From NCBI RefSeq assembly GCF_018687715.1, contig NC_056760.1, positions 9,846,001 through 9,910,000 on the forward strand: a DNA stretch of 64,000 nt, in the 5' to 3' direction. A program made the position numbers and the translations under genes. Source of the DNA: Carya illinoinensis (Eukaryota > Streptophyta > Magnoliopsida > Fagales > Juglandaceae). Each line of letters begins with the position of its first letter. Position 1 is the stretch's first letter. Below are positions 1-11,290 of this stretch, in pieces. The notes below the pieces were generated by a model. The model made no database searches. It was not told the origin of the DNA and worked only from the letters and a program-made list of their open reading frames with translations.

Positions 1-1
1 T

Positions 2-1781
2 AGTGGAGCTGTTTTGATGGAGGCTGATGACTTCCCGGCTCCGGTCGGGAACGGGACCCAATTTTCAGGGTCTCCTCAGGCCGATTTGAAGACCTCGATC
101 GACACGGCCGGGGATCTTAGCCAAATTCAGGTGCAGATTATAATAAGTGGCACTCAGTTTGGGGTGAAGCCGCCTGGGATTCCAATGCCTAGCACAATAC
201 GTCTTGTCAATGATGGGTACAAATGCCCAGCACATACTCGGCGCAGTTAGTATTTCCTTGTTCTTGTTTCTTTTATGAATCTAATTCTTTTTCGTGCATC
301 TTTCATCCACATTCTTTCCACATAGCAATTATCTATATTGTTGGGGCTGCTTCTTTTCTACAGAGGCATCGATGCATGTTTGTTGCACTCGGAATCCAAA
401 AACTAAGGCTAAAGTACTGAAAACCAAGTTCTTACCACGCCAGAATGGAGATCTTAGCATCTCCTACGATGTTCTTCAAGCCTATCAAAATAATTATCTT
501 GCTCAGGTGACCATGGAGAGCAAAAACCCTTTAGGACGTCTTGATCGTTGGAACTTGACCTGGGAGTGGATGAGAGGGGAATTTATATTCACAATGAGAG
601 GAGCCTACACACGTAGGAAGGACTTTGCGGATTGCATTTATGGGATGGCAGGACAATATTACAATGATATGGATTTTTCAAAAGTCATGAATTGCCAAAA
701 GAGGCCTATCATCGGTGACTTGCCTCGTGAGAGAGCAAACGATACAGATGTAGGCAAGTTGCCCTACTGCTGCAGAAATGGTAGCCTTTTGCCACCCATC
801 ATGGATGCAAGCAAATCAAAGTCTGTTTTTCAATTGCAGGTGTTTAAACTTCCGCCTGATTTGAATCGGACTGCTCTTTATCCTCCAGAGAAATGGAAAA
901 TCTTTGGCGTTCTTAATCCCGACTATAAATGTGGAGCGCCACTGAGGGTGGATCCAACAGAATTTCCAGACCCCAGTGGGCTTCAGGCAACGAGCACAGC
1001 AATTGCGAGTTGGCAGGTAGTCTGCAACATCACAAAACCAACCAAAAGAAACACTAGGTGCTGTGTGTCTTTCTCTGCCTATTACAATGACTCTGTTATA
1101 CCTTGTAATTCATGTGCCTGCGGTTGTGATGGAGATGAAAAATGCAATCCGGATGCCCCAGCAATGCTTCTCCCTCCAGAAGCTCTTCTTGTTCCCTTTG
1201 AGAATAGGGCAGAGAAGGCCATAGCTTGGGCTAAAATAAAGCATCTTCACATCCCTAAGCCATTGCCGTGTGGGGACAATTGTGGGGTTAGCATAAATTG
1301 GCATGTCAACTCAGACTACATGAGTGGGTGGACAGCCAGAATGACTCTATTCAATTGGGGAGATCTGAATTTTGAGGACTGGTTTGCTGCGATTCAAATG
1401 AAGAAAGCTTATCGTGGTTATGAAAATGTCTACTCCTTCAATGGTACTTTAGTTCCGGAGCTGAACAACACGATCTTCTTTCAAGGTTTACCGGGCTCGA
1501 ATTTTTTGGTAGGAGAGACAAATGGATCAAACCCAAGAAAAGACCCTAGAGTGCCTGGAAAGCAACAATCCGTCATTTCTTTTACAAAGAAGCTGACCCC
1601 GGGTATCAAAATAGTAAAAGGAGACGGGTTTCCTTCGAGGGTTTTTTTCAATGGTGAGGAATGCTCCATTCCTACACATTATCCTACCAAAAACGGAAAT
1701 GATCGAGTTTTTGTAAATTTAGTTGTTGACATTTTTCTTGTACTCATGACCACCTTGTTGCTGTTGGAAAATCATCATTGA
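2..1781 (+). CDS. COBRA-like GPI-anchored protein, 5' end outside window
   Basis: The 3' part of a COBRA-like (COBL) gene, read as join(2..245, 364..1781); the window cuts into the gene on the left. The intron 246-363 has GT/AG ends and joins the two frames with no stop. Exon 2 holds the COBRA domain, including the cysteine-rich stretch CCVSFSAYYNDSVIPCNSC followed by CACGC, several N-glycosylation sequons, and a hydrophobic tail (LVVDIFLVLMTTLLLL) that fits a GPI-attachment signal. COBL proteins are cell-surface proteins acting in cellulose deposition and oriented cell growth. The extra N-terminal region before the MHVCC motif points to the longer COBL7/COBL10 subgroup, some of which act in pollen tubes; that subgroup is inference. 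The stop is TGA at 1779-1781. Confidence 0.93.
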
Positions 1782-2396
1782 CAAGCAATTAGGTCATGTG
1801 TTAGCTATTTATATTATATGCTTTAGGAGGCTAATCAATTAGAAGCCAAAAGCTAGAGTCACTTGTAGAAATTAAACAATCTTGTATTTCGTTTTCATAG
1901 TTCAGATCTTTATTAAATAATTCATAATGATTCCCTAATCGTTTTGTCTGGTTGAACAAGACAAAGGTCCTCTCAAAATGAGAAGAAGGTAGCTAGGACG
2001 GATATCCTTGCATAAATGTTGCACATTTGAGCCAGTGCATGGGAAAAACAAAACAAGAAATGACTGCTACAAGAAGTTTTATGATTTATGCCTATCCTTA
2101 ATTACATGTGAATAGTACAGGAATGGTCTTTTAACGCTCTAGAGTTGCTATACATCATGTGTGTTTTGTTGTGTGTGTTTTTCATGGCTATGCTTCTGGA
2201 GCAGCAAAATTTCGTATAGTCAATGGGCCAACTTAATTGGGATGGGGCAGGTTCGGCCGAGCTTACCATAGCAATCTGATCTCCAGCAATGGATCCTTCA
2301 ACAATTTGGAAGCGCCTAATGGGTCAAATCCATCTACTCGGCAGGCCGTGCAGCATTCAACTGTATAATCGCAGCAACTACATGCCGGAACGGCTT
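1782..2396. other. 3' flank of the COBRA-like gene
   Basis: No ORF of interest. The first few hundred bases are the likely 3' UTR and polyadenylation region of the COBRA-like gene, AT-rich with AATAA-like motifs near 1911-1925. The rest is unremarkable spacer. Confidence 0.5.
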
Positions 2397-2611
2397 TGCT
2401 ACATACAGTCAGCAAATGCAGTTAGCGTGCAGTCGACTGTACGGAATGAATAAAAAAAATTATAAATTTTTTTTTTTTATATTCAGGGGGACCTACATGA
2501 ATAAAAAAAAGTTAAAAAAATAATTTTTTTTTTCATGTAGGTCCCGTATTAATTTATTTTTTTCTCCATGACTGCATGCCGACTGCATTTGCCGATTGTA
2601 AAAATATTTTT
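2397..2611. repeat. MITE with terminal inverted repeats (family A)
   Basis: The left end (tacagtcagcaaatgcagt) is matched in inverted orientation by the right end (actgcatttgccgattgta), with an AT-rich middle that itself folds back (cctacatgaa / ttcatgtagg). A related middle (cccgtattaatt followed by a T-run and aatgactgc-like sequence) recurs at 13568 and 40028, so this is a dispersed non-autonomous DNA element. Superfamily not determined. Confidence 0.6.
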
Positions 2612-2627
2612 CCATGCCGAAACGGCT

Positions 2628-2725
2628 TTACTACATACAGTCGGCAAATGTAGTCGGCGTACAGTCGGCTGTACGGAATGAATAAAAAAAATTATAATTT
2701 TTTTTTATAATTATAAAAAATTAAG
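2628..2725. repeat. Partial second copy of the family A MITE
   Basis: Repeats the left half of the preceding MITE: cggctttactacatacagtc, the tandem 'gtcggc' stretch and gtacggaatgaataaaaaaa occur in both in the same order and spacing. The right half is missing. Confidence 0.5.
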
Positions 2726-3120
2726 CGGCCGATCGAATAGCCATCCTGGCGCCATCTGATGGCATGACTGGCATGTATCTGCAAACAAACAAATAACTTT
2801 AACAGTGTTCGATCCATACATAATCAATCACCAAAATTTTCCCCATTGCTTTCCCCTCCAATGCACACGAAAAAAAAACATACATCAATCCGTTCTCATT
2901 AAAAAAAAAACAAAACTACCTCGTAACAATCCCCATGGAGGTTCACCTCGTTCTACAATTTTTATGTATTTTTATATGATTATCCAAATGTAATGCCTCC
3001 CCATTTTGCCGAAGTACCCTTTCAGTGCTTCTACTCTCAAGTCATTCGATCGATTCTAATACCAACCTCTAAGCCCCCAAAACTTTAATTTCTAGCTACC
3101 ACCCAATTGGAGAAGAAATC
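2726..3120. other. Upstream region of the LEA-2 pseudogene
   Basis: AT- and A-run-rich sequence between the MITEs and the start codon of the broken LEA-2 gene; it should contain the old promoter and 5' UTR. I see no clear TATA box and no gene. Confidence 0.4.
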
Positions 3121-3248
3121 ATGGGAATCAGTGGAAGAAAGTCTCAAAGGGGCCCGAAAATTTGCTGTGGCATCACAACCATTTTCCTAATCACTTTGTT
3201 AGTGGTGCTAGTCGCCTTGTTCTTCACCGTCTTTAAGCCTAAACAACC

Positions 3249-4070
3249 TGTGATAAATGTGTCAACTATTTTATCTTCAATTTGTTACTAACTCATCTTC
3301 ATGCAGATTGTTAACTCACGTGATAAGCAACAGCACTTATATGATAAATGAAGTAATGGGAACCTGCAGTGATTTAAACGACATTCCAGCAGTTCACTAA
3401 ACGGCACTCTATGCAGTGATTTAAACGGTGCCGTCTCACTTAAAGCATGGGATGAAGGAGAGCCGTCCGATCGATCTTACTTCATGTATATATATATGTG
3501 CTTATCGTGTTAGGGTTAAAGAGAGTGATTCATTTGTACAGTAGCCGTCTGAGAGCTTGGGAGAGTCCGAGTGAAAGAAAGAACTAGGGTTTGAGAGGCA
3601 AAGTGAAAAGCCATGATCTTGTGGTTTTTCTTGACTCCATTGTAGTTCTATCTTGTACTATGGCATTTTGGCCTTGAAGATTCATCAATAAAGTGATCTC
3701 TGAGGCTATTCCTACCGTGGATGTAGGCCATTAGGGCCGAACCACGTAATCTCTGTTTGTATCTTCTTCTTTCTTATTTCTGTGCATCTTTCTTGTTCCT
3801 TTACTGATTTATTAGCTTATCTTGTTATTTTTGTTATCCTGTTATCATTATCATATCATGTGTATATCTCAACTGAGTTTCGGTGTTGATCAGTATCTTA
3901 TCATATTGAGATTCCTGAGTTAAGTTTTGTTTTGAATCTGTGTACATATATATATACTGTTATACTGAATTGGATTTCTGCATTGGGAATTCTTGGATGT
4001 TATTACATATTCGGATTTCTGTATTGGGGATCTTTGGATATTATTGTATATTTGGGTTTGAAACACAACA
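3249..4070 (+). repeat. Copia-1 5' LTR
   Basis: 822 bases beginning TGTGATAAATG and ending ACACAACA, repeated at 8100-8920 at about 98.8% identity by eye. A TATA-rich stretch (tatatatatatg, near 3487) probably lies in the promoter. The hairpin at 3716-3746 is listed separately. Confidence 0.95.
3716..3746 (+). other. Conserved LTR hairpin, Copia-1 5' LTR
   Basis: CGTGG-ATGTA-GGCC-ATTAG-GGCC-GAA-CCACG: the outer CGTGG pairs with CCACG and the inner GGCC with GGCC. The same layout with different paired bases occurs in the other Copia families here. The 3' LTR copy is at 8566-8596. Confidence 0.65.
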
Positions 4071-4072
4071 AG

Positions 4073-4084
4073 TGGTATCAAGAG
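4073..4084 (+). other. Copia-1 primer binding site
   Basis: TGGTATCAAGAGC, two bases after the 5' LTR, is the complement of the 3' end of initiator methionine tRNA with one extra A relative to the canonical tggtatcagagc found in Copia-2. Confidence 0.8.
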
Positions 4085-4094
4085 CTTAGGTTCT

Positions 4095-7000
4095 ATGGGG
4101 ACCACAAAATTTGATGTTGAGAAGTTCACGGGGGAAAATGATTTTAGTTTATGGAGGATTAAGATGAGGGCTCTGCTAGTCCAACAGGGCTTGCAGGATG
4201 CCCTCACCAGTGATAAAATGGGCTCTTCCTCGAAAGAGGAAGGGAAGGAGAATGTCCAATTCTCCAAAAGGCCCATAGTGCTCTGATCCTTTCTCTAGGA
4301 GACAAGGTATTAAGGGAAGTAGCTAGTGAAGAAACTGCTGCTGGTATCTGGTTAAAGCTTGAACATCTCTATATGACAAAATCCCTAGCAAACAGATTAT
4401 ATAAAAAGACTAGGTTATATACTCTTCAGATGTCTTCTGGAACTTCAATAGGAGAACATCTGGATACCTTTAATAAAATTATATTAGACCTAGCGAATAT
4501 AGATATTAAGGTGGAGGATGAGGATCAAGCAATCCTCTTATTGAGTTCTTTGGACTCCTCATACCAGAACCTTAAGGAGACCATGATGTATGGTAGAGAT
4601 GCAATATCTCTAGATGAAATGCAATCTGTACTTCATACTAGAGAATTACAAAATCAAGAAAATACCAAACAAGAACATGGTGAGGGTTTGTCTGTTAGGG
4701 GAAGACCAGAAAAGAGAGGCAAGAAAGGCAAAACAGAAAACAAGAAATATAGGTCTAAGTCTAAAGGAAAACAGTTAAAATATTTTCTGTGTCACAAAGA
4801 AGGACATTTCAAGAGAGATTGTCCTGAGAGAAAAACAAAGATAGGATACAAGAACAAAGATGAAGGGGATGCAGCAGTGGTGTTAGATGGGTATGATAGT
4901 GCTGAGGTACTAAATATATTTGATATAGGCCATGAAGGTGAGTGGATATTAGATTCAGGTTGTTCTTTCCACATGTATCCTAACAGGGACTGGTTTGAAA
5001 ACTTTTCTGAATTGGATGGTGGGCATGTAATTCTAGGGAATAATAAATCCTGTAAAATCATGGGTATTGGGTGTGTAAGACTAAAACTACATGATGAGAT
5101 GGAGAGACTTTTGAGGGAGGTCAGATTTATACCTGACCTAAAGAGAAATTTAATTTCTCTTGGTATACTTGATAACTCAGGTTATTCTTTAAGTCTGAAT
5201 CAGGGGTCCTTAGAATCACTAAAGGTTCACTTACAATTATGAAAGGGGTTATAAAAAATGACCTTTACACCTTAGTTGGGAAAACAACTATAGGGGAAGC
5301 ATCCCCTGTACATAATGAAGTTGAGAAAAAATCTGTGTTATGGCACAGGAGGTTAGGGCATGTTAGTCAAAGAGGGCTTTTAGAACTTAAGAAACAGGGT
5401 CTGTTGACCTTTCTGTGAAGACTGTGTCTATGGAAAGGCTAAAAGGGTTAGTTTTAAAAGGGCAACTCATCTGACTACTCAGACTCTAGATTATGTATAT
5501 GCTGACCTTTGGGGACCTTCTAGAGTAAGTTCTCATGGTGGAGGGAATTATTTTCTCTCCATCATTGATGATTACTCTAGAAAGGTGTGGATTTACATAC
5601 TTAAACATAAGAGTGACACTTTTGGAAAGTTTAAGGAATGGAAATCCTTAGTTGAAAAACAGGTAGACAGAAAATTAAAAACCTTAAGAACTGATAATGG
5701 GTTAGAGTTTCTGTCAACAGAGTTTAATAATTTCTGTCAAAAGGAAGGGATTCTAAGACACAAAACTGTTAGGGCAACACCTCAACAGAATGGTCTAGCT
5801 GAAAGGATGAATAGGACCATTCTAGAGAGGGTAAGATGCATGTTGTTAAATGCTGGGTTACCTAAAACATTCTGGGCTGAAGCTGCTTCCACAGCTGTCC
5901 ATTTAATTAATAGGTGTCCATCTTCTGCCATAGACTTTAAAACACCACAAGAAATGTGGACTGGGAAACCTCCCAGGTATGATTACCTTAGAATTTTTGG
6001 GTGTACAGCCTATGCACATTCAAAAACTGATAAGTTAGACCCTACGGCACTAAAATGCATTTTTGTGGGATACCCTGAGGGAGTGAAGGGGTATAAGCTA
6101 TGGATAGACAAACCTGGTAAAAATAAATGTATAATTAGCAGGGATATGATCTTTAATGAATCCCAAATGGCTCGGGTCCAGAATACAGAAATAGAACAAA
6201 TACCTGGAAACACAGAGGGAAATGTACAGGTTGAGGTGGAGAGAGGAAACACCTCAACTGGTAGTAATACTGGGGAAGTCAGTAAGTCTGAGGACCAAAT
6301 TTCAGAGGACTTAGATAAACCAGGTCCTGACTCTTACATGTTAGTAAGAGACAGGAAGAAAAGGACTATAAAACCTCCCATTAGGTATGGTCATGCAGAG
6401 CTTACTGCTTTTGCTTTGACCATTGCTGATGAGGTCATTTATCAAGAACCAAGGACTTATAAAGAGGCCATTGCAAGCCAGGATGCCACTAAGTGGATAC
6501 TTGGTATGCAAGAAGAAATGGAGTCTTTAAATAAAAATAAAACTTGGGATTTAGTTACAAAGCCTGCTGGGGTTAAGTTGGTTGGATCCAAGTGGATCTT
6601 TAAAAGGAAAGAGGGCATACCAGGGGTAGAAGGGACTAGGTTTAAGGCAAGATTAGTGGCTAAAGGTTTCACTCAAAGAGAGGGAATAGATTTTAATGAG
6701 ATATTCTCTCCTGTGGTTAAACATAGCTCCATTAGATTGCTTTTATCCTTTATAGCATATAATGATTTGCACTTAGAACAATTGGATATAAAAACTGCTT
6801 TTTAACATAGAGAATTGGAAGAGGTAATTTACATGCAACCCCCTGAGGGGTTTACAAAAGAAATTAACTCTGATTAGGTATGTTTGCTTAAAAAATCTCT
6901 ATATGGCTTAAAACAATCACCTAGACAATGGTATAAGAGATTTGATACTTACATGCTTGAAAATGATTTTAAACGAAGCTGCTATGACAGCTGTGTTTAT

Positions 7001-8023
7001 TATAAGGATGTTAATGGAATATTAATATATTTGTTACTGTATGTAGATGATATGTTGGTAGCATGTAAAGATCCTGATTTGATTAAACAGTCTAAGTGCA
7101 TGTTAAAATCTGAGTTTGATATGAAGGAACTAGGACCAGCTAGTAGAATTTTAGGAATGGATATTATAAGAAATAGACCAGAGAGATGTCTGTTTCTATC
7201 TCAAAGAAATTATCTATCTAAAATTCTTAAAAGATTTGGTATGAACCAAGTTAAACCTGTAAGCACACCTCTAGGTCAACATTTCAAGTTGTCCACTACT
7301 CAAGCCCCTCAAACTGAATCTGAAATGGAGTTTATGCAACAAATACCTTATGCTAGTATGGTAGGAAGTGTGATGTATGCAATGGTCTGTACAAGACCTG
7401 ATCTTACCTATGCTGTCAGTGTTGTTAGTAGGTTTATGAGTAACCCTGGTAAGGCACACTGGCAGGCTATTAAGTGGCTATTAAGATACATTTCAGGAAC
7501 TACTGTTTTGGGCTTGAAATATGGGAATAATGTTAAAGAAGGGTGTGAATTGGAAGGGTTTGTAGATGCTGATTATGCTGGCAGTATGGATACTAGAAAA
7601 TCTTTAACAGGATATATTTTTACTGCTTTTGGGGGGGCTATTAGTTGAAAGTCTAATTTGCAATCTGTTGTAACCCTGTCTACAACAGAGGCTGAGTATA
7701 TAGCTTTGACAGAAGCTATAAAGGAAGCTATATGGTTGAATGGGATATCACATGAATTGGCCATTTTCAAAGGAAATATAACTGTACATTGTGATAATCA
7801 AAGCTCTATTCACTTGGCTAAAAACTAAGTATTTCATGAAAGGTCTAAGCATATAGATGTTAGGCTTCACTTTGTAAGGGATGCAATTGAGTCTAGAGAA
7901 GTTGGAGTGGAGAAAATTCCAACAGAGGAAAATCCCTCAGATATGATGACTAAGTCCTTGCCATTAGCAAAGTTCAAACACTATTTGAACTTAATTAATG
8001 TAAAAACTGTTGGGGTCCCTTAG
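4095..8023 (+). pseudogene. Copia-1 gag-pol, several stops and frameshifts
   Basis: The gag start is at 4095, followed by a UBN2-type gag. The zinc knuckle at about 4785-4823 reads YFLCHKEGHFKRDC, with the first expected Cys changed to Tyr. The protease site is DSGCSFHM (about 4951). The integrase has the LWHRRLGH zinc region and DDYSRKVW, RTDNGLEF and TPQQNGLAERMNR; reverse transcriptase has YVDDMLVA; RNase H has STTEAEYIALTEA. Breaks: frame changes near 4262, 5225 and 5410 (the last with missing sequence), and stops at 6803, about 6874, 7646 and about 7826. Two of these stops stand at conserved Trp codons (TAG and TGA) and one at a Gln codon (TAA), the pattern expected from C-to-T change of methylated DNA. 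It cannot make a full polyprotein. Confidence 0.93.
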
Positions 8024-8087
8024 TAGAGGGACAAAGCAGGAACAGCCAAGATGAGAGTAGAATAGGAATGATGAATAAAATATTGTC

Positions 8088-8099
8088 AAGGTGGAGAAT
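8088..8099 (+). other. Copia-1 polypurine tract
   Basis: Purine-rich AAGGTGGAGAAT directly before the TG of the 3' LTR, the plus-strand primer for reverse transcription. Confidence 0.75.
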
Positions 8100-8920
8100 T
8101 GTGATAAATGTGTCAACTATTTTATCTTCAATTTGTTACTAACTCATCTTCATGCAGATTGTTAACTCACGTGATAAGCAACAGCACTTATATGATAAAT
8201 GAAGTAATGGGAACCTGCAGTGCTTTAAACGACATTCCAGCAGTTCACTAAACGGCACTCTATGCAGTGATTTAAACGGTGCCGTCTCACTTAAAGCATG
8301 GGATGAAGGAGAGCCGTCCGATCGATCTTTACTTCATGTATATATATGTGCTTATCGTGTTAGGGTTAAAGAGAGTGATTCATTTGTACAGTAGCCGTCT
8401 GAGAGCTTGGGAGAGTCCGAGTGAAAGAAAGAACTAGGGTTTGAGAGGGAAAGTGAAAAGCCATAATCTTGTGGTTTTTCTTGACTCCATTGTAGTTCTA
8501 TCTTGTACTATGGCATTTTGGCCTTGAAGATTCATCAATAAAGTGATCTCTGAGGCTGTTCCTGCCGTGGATGTAGGCCATTAGGGCCGAACCACGTAAT
8601 CTCTGTTTGTATCTTCTTCTTTCTTATTTCTGTGCATCTTTCTTGTTCCTTTACTGATTTATTAGCTTATCTTGTTATTTTTGTTATCCTGTTATCATTA
8701 TCATATCATGTGTATATCTCAACTGAGTTTCGGTGTTGATCAGTATCTTATCATATTGAGATTCCTGAGTTAAGTTTTGTTTTGAATCTGTGTACATATA
8801 TATATACTGTTATACTGAATTGGATTTCTGCATTGGGAATTCTTGGATGTTATTACATATTCAAATTTCTGTATTGGGGATCTTTGGATATTATTGTATA
8901 TTTGGGTTTGAAACACAGCA
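8100..8920 (+). repeat. Copia-1 3' LTR
   Basis: 821 bases matching the 5' LTR apart from about ten single-base or short indel differences, ending ACACAGCA immediately before the caacc target duplication. Confidence 0.95.
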
Positions 8921-9388
8921 CAACCCAAAATAATCTCTCAGCCCGTAAGCCTTGAAAGCTTTAAACTAGAATTAATGCTTGAGTTGGCTCTAAACCTGTT
9001 ATTAGGCATATTGATTACCGTTGAAAATCGTAACTATGGGAGTTTCAAGTACCAGCAAAGTATGGCTTATGTGAGTTATCGGGACATGTCGTGGCTGAAG
9101 CTCCCATAGAAGATTACAAAGTTCCAGCTCGTAGGAAGCATAACATGAGCACATCTGTGGAAATTGTAGCAGATAAGTTCGCGACGGATCTGAATTTTGT
9201 GGGTGACTTTGGTACAGGGGTCTTGAATTTTACTTCGGCAACCACCTTGCATGGGAAATTAAACTTATTCAACCTATCCGAGACGAAAGCTACGAGTAGT
9301 ACTACTTATAACGCGTGCGACATCTCCATCTTTATTTGTTCAAGCCAAGAGGCTTGATTCTGTTTGCAAATCGAGGTTCAGCCAATAA

Positions 9389-9577
9389 ATAAAATTTTCA
9401 TTAATTTACATGGATCGATCAGACGTGTTAATAATAATCCATATATTATATTCTCATTCATTTGAATAATTTGACCATCTGGGTATTTACGTAATATTAC
9501 AAATCCTTAAGATTTAATATATATCAATACTGCTATATACAAATGCCAGTAATAGTCGCTGCACAGTCGGCAGACGT
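9389..9577. other. 3' flank of LEA-2 pseudogene
   Basis: AT-rich spacer, probably the old 3' UTR. It ends in sequence resembling family A MITE termini (gctgcacagtcggcagacg). Confidence 0.35.
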
Positions 9578-10020
9578 GGCATATTATTAAAAAAAAAAAT
9601 GAAACGAAAAAATACAGAATCCATTCTTAGATTCTCACTTCTTGCATCAGTGCTCTCGTCTTCGGTTTCGTGGTGTCGCTGGTGTGGTCTTCCTCTAGAG
9701 CATGTTTTCGGCTTCAACCTCTTCAAATCTTCAAGTGGATCTGTGCGAGTGGATAATCTTCCTCCTGTGGGTTATTTGCTTCGGGTGGGTTATTTGGCAT
9801 ATTATTAAAAAAAAATGAAATGAAAAACTAGAACAAAACAGAGAGTCCATTTTCAGATTCTCGCTTCTTGCATCAGTGCTCTCGTCTTCAGCTTCGTGGT
9901 GTCACTGGTTTGGTCTTCCTCTTGAGCTCGTTTTCAGCTTCAAGCTCTTCAAATCTTCAAGGGGATCTGTGCAGGTGGGTCATCTATCTCGTGTGGCATA
10001 TTTGCTTCGGGTGGGTTATC
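9578..10020 (+). repeat. Tandem duplication, two copies of about 218 bases
   Basis: Both units begin ggcatattattaaaaaaa (9578 and 9796) and share, in order, attctc.cttcttgcatcag, tgctctcgtcttc, tggtcttcctct, cttcaaatcttcaa and cttcgggtgggttat. The copies are about 85% alike. Short ORFs cross both units but show no family resemblance, so I do not call them genes. Confidence 0.8.
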
Positions 10021-10462
10021 TGCTTTGTGTGGTGCTACTTCAAGAAACCGTAGCCCCTACCACTGAACTAAGTCTTCACTGACGTGGTCTTCATTGAAAT
10101 GGTCATCTCCTCTGGGTGGGTTCTGATTGTGGATATTTTCTAGTTCCTCGTAAATTCCCACTAGAACTCGGGTGAAGTTCCATCACGGTGGATACCAATT
10201 GGCCGAGAAGTAAAGCCTTAGGATCAAACAAGTTTACCTACGAAACACCCAGTAAATAATATCAAAAACTATACAATGGTAAAGCATCGTTTTTGTCTTG
10301 CTCCTATTTCATGATTTTTTTGGGGTTGTTGTTTTATGGAACAATGTTGAAAAAATCTATTGGTAGGAATAATATTGCACATTGGTTGAGTTCGTTGTTG
10401 AGAACTGCAGATTCAAGCTGCAATTTTTGTGTATGTATAATTGTAAAAATTTTGGACATCCT
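10021..10462. other. Spacer, no gene seen
   Basis: Mixed-composition DNA between the tandem duplication and the solo LTR. A 66-codon ORF is present but looks random. Confidence 0.4.
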
Positions 10463-10769
10463 TGTTGAACCCAAGGTTTCAAGATTTGTGTAATTATATA
10501 TCTACACATGGATTTTGATGATAACAAATGAATTCAAAGAATAAAGAAGTCTCAAGCTCAAGTTGTCTACACAATGGAGTCAAGCACATCAAGAAAACAA
10601 GCATGAGCAAGAAGGGAACAAGTTCACATTAAAGTTATAGAGTAGTAAATCTCCTAAAAATTCGAAATTAGGATTAAGCCTCAAAATTAATATTTTATCA
10701 TAAAGCATTAAAATTCATTTTCCACATGTGCATAAATATTTTGAAAATTAAATTTGAAAAATTTTGAAA

Positions 10770-11290
10770 GATGATTGATTGTCATCTTTTACATGTGCAT
10801 GCCTTGATTAAAGGGTTGAATTTTGAAAATATTAAAGATGATTGATTGTCATCTTTTACATGTGCATGTCTTGATTAAAGGGTTGAATTTTGAAAATATT
10901 AAAGATGATTGATTGTCATCTTTCACATGTGCATGTTTTATTTGAATATTTTCAAAAGTGATTGATGCTTTTTTTGACTTATGCAAAAGGTAGATGATTT
11001 TGTTTGAAATATTTGAAAAGTAAAGTGTGCTCATTTTGTCATATACAAAAAGTAAAAGATTATGTTTGAATTTTTTGAAAAGTAAAGTGTGCTCCTTTTG
11101 TCATATGCAAAAAGTAAAAGGTTAGGTTTGATTTATTTGAAAAGAAAAGTGTGCTCCTTTTGTCATATGCAAAAAGTAAAATATTAGGTTTGAGGTTTTT
11201 GAAAAATGAATGATGTTGTCTTTGACAATTGAAAAAGAAGAACCTTTTATTTGAATTTTTTGAAAAAGTGAATGATGTTGTCTTTGACAT
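10770..11290 (+). repeat. Internal tandem repeats of the solo LTR
   Basis: Two repeat types. The first is a roughly 63-base unit containing gatgattgattgtcatcttt followed by acatgtgcatg (about three copies, 10770-10935). The second is a degenerate roughly 60-base unit with aaaagtaaagtgtgctc, ttttgtcatatgcaaaaagt and a 'gtttgaattttttg'-like end (about four to five copies, 10970-11290). Confidence 0.75.

Larger units (their letters stand above)
3249..8920 (+). mobile_element. Copia-1: Tork-like LTR retrotransposon, decayed coding region
   Basis: A complete 5.67-kb Ty1/copia element. The LTRs start TG and end CA, and the 5-bp target duplication caacc lies at 3244-3248 and 8921-8925. An initiator-Met tRNA-type primer site follows the 5' LTR and a purine tract precedes the 3' LTR. 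Domain order is gag, protease, integrase, reverse transcriptase, RNase H, the copia order. The LTRs differ at only about ten positions in 820 bases, so the insertion is fairly recent even though the coding region has several stops and frameshifts. It lies inside the LEA-2 gene. Similarity of gag and integrase to Tnt1-type proteins supports the Tork lineage. Confidence 0.95.
3121..9388 (+). pseudogene. LEA-2 (NHL/LEA14-like) gene broken by a Copia insertion and two frameshifts
   Basis: Host gene pieces flank Copia-1. Before it (3121-3248) lies an ATG start with a basic N-terminus and a transmembrane segment (ICCGITTIFLITLLVVLVAL). After it (8926-9388) lies the LEA-2 body, with ITVENRNYGSFKYQ, then VAEAPIEDYKVPAR, then an ISIFIC end. 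If one copy of the duplicated caacc is kept, the reading frame runs straight across the insertion point. There are two further lesions: an apparent one-base deletion near 9082, before VAEAPIED, and one extra base near 9356, after which the family-like C-terminus ends in TAA at 9386-9388. LEA-2 proteins with an N-terminal anchor belong to the NDR1/HIN1-like and At1g64065-like groups, membrane-associated and stress-related. The gene is clearly dead here. Confidence 0.88.
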
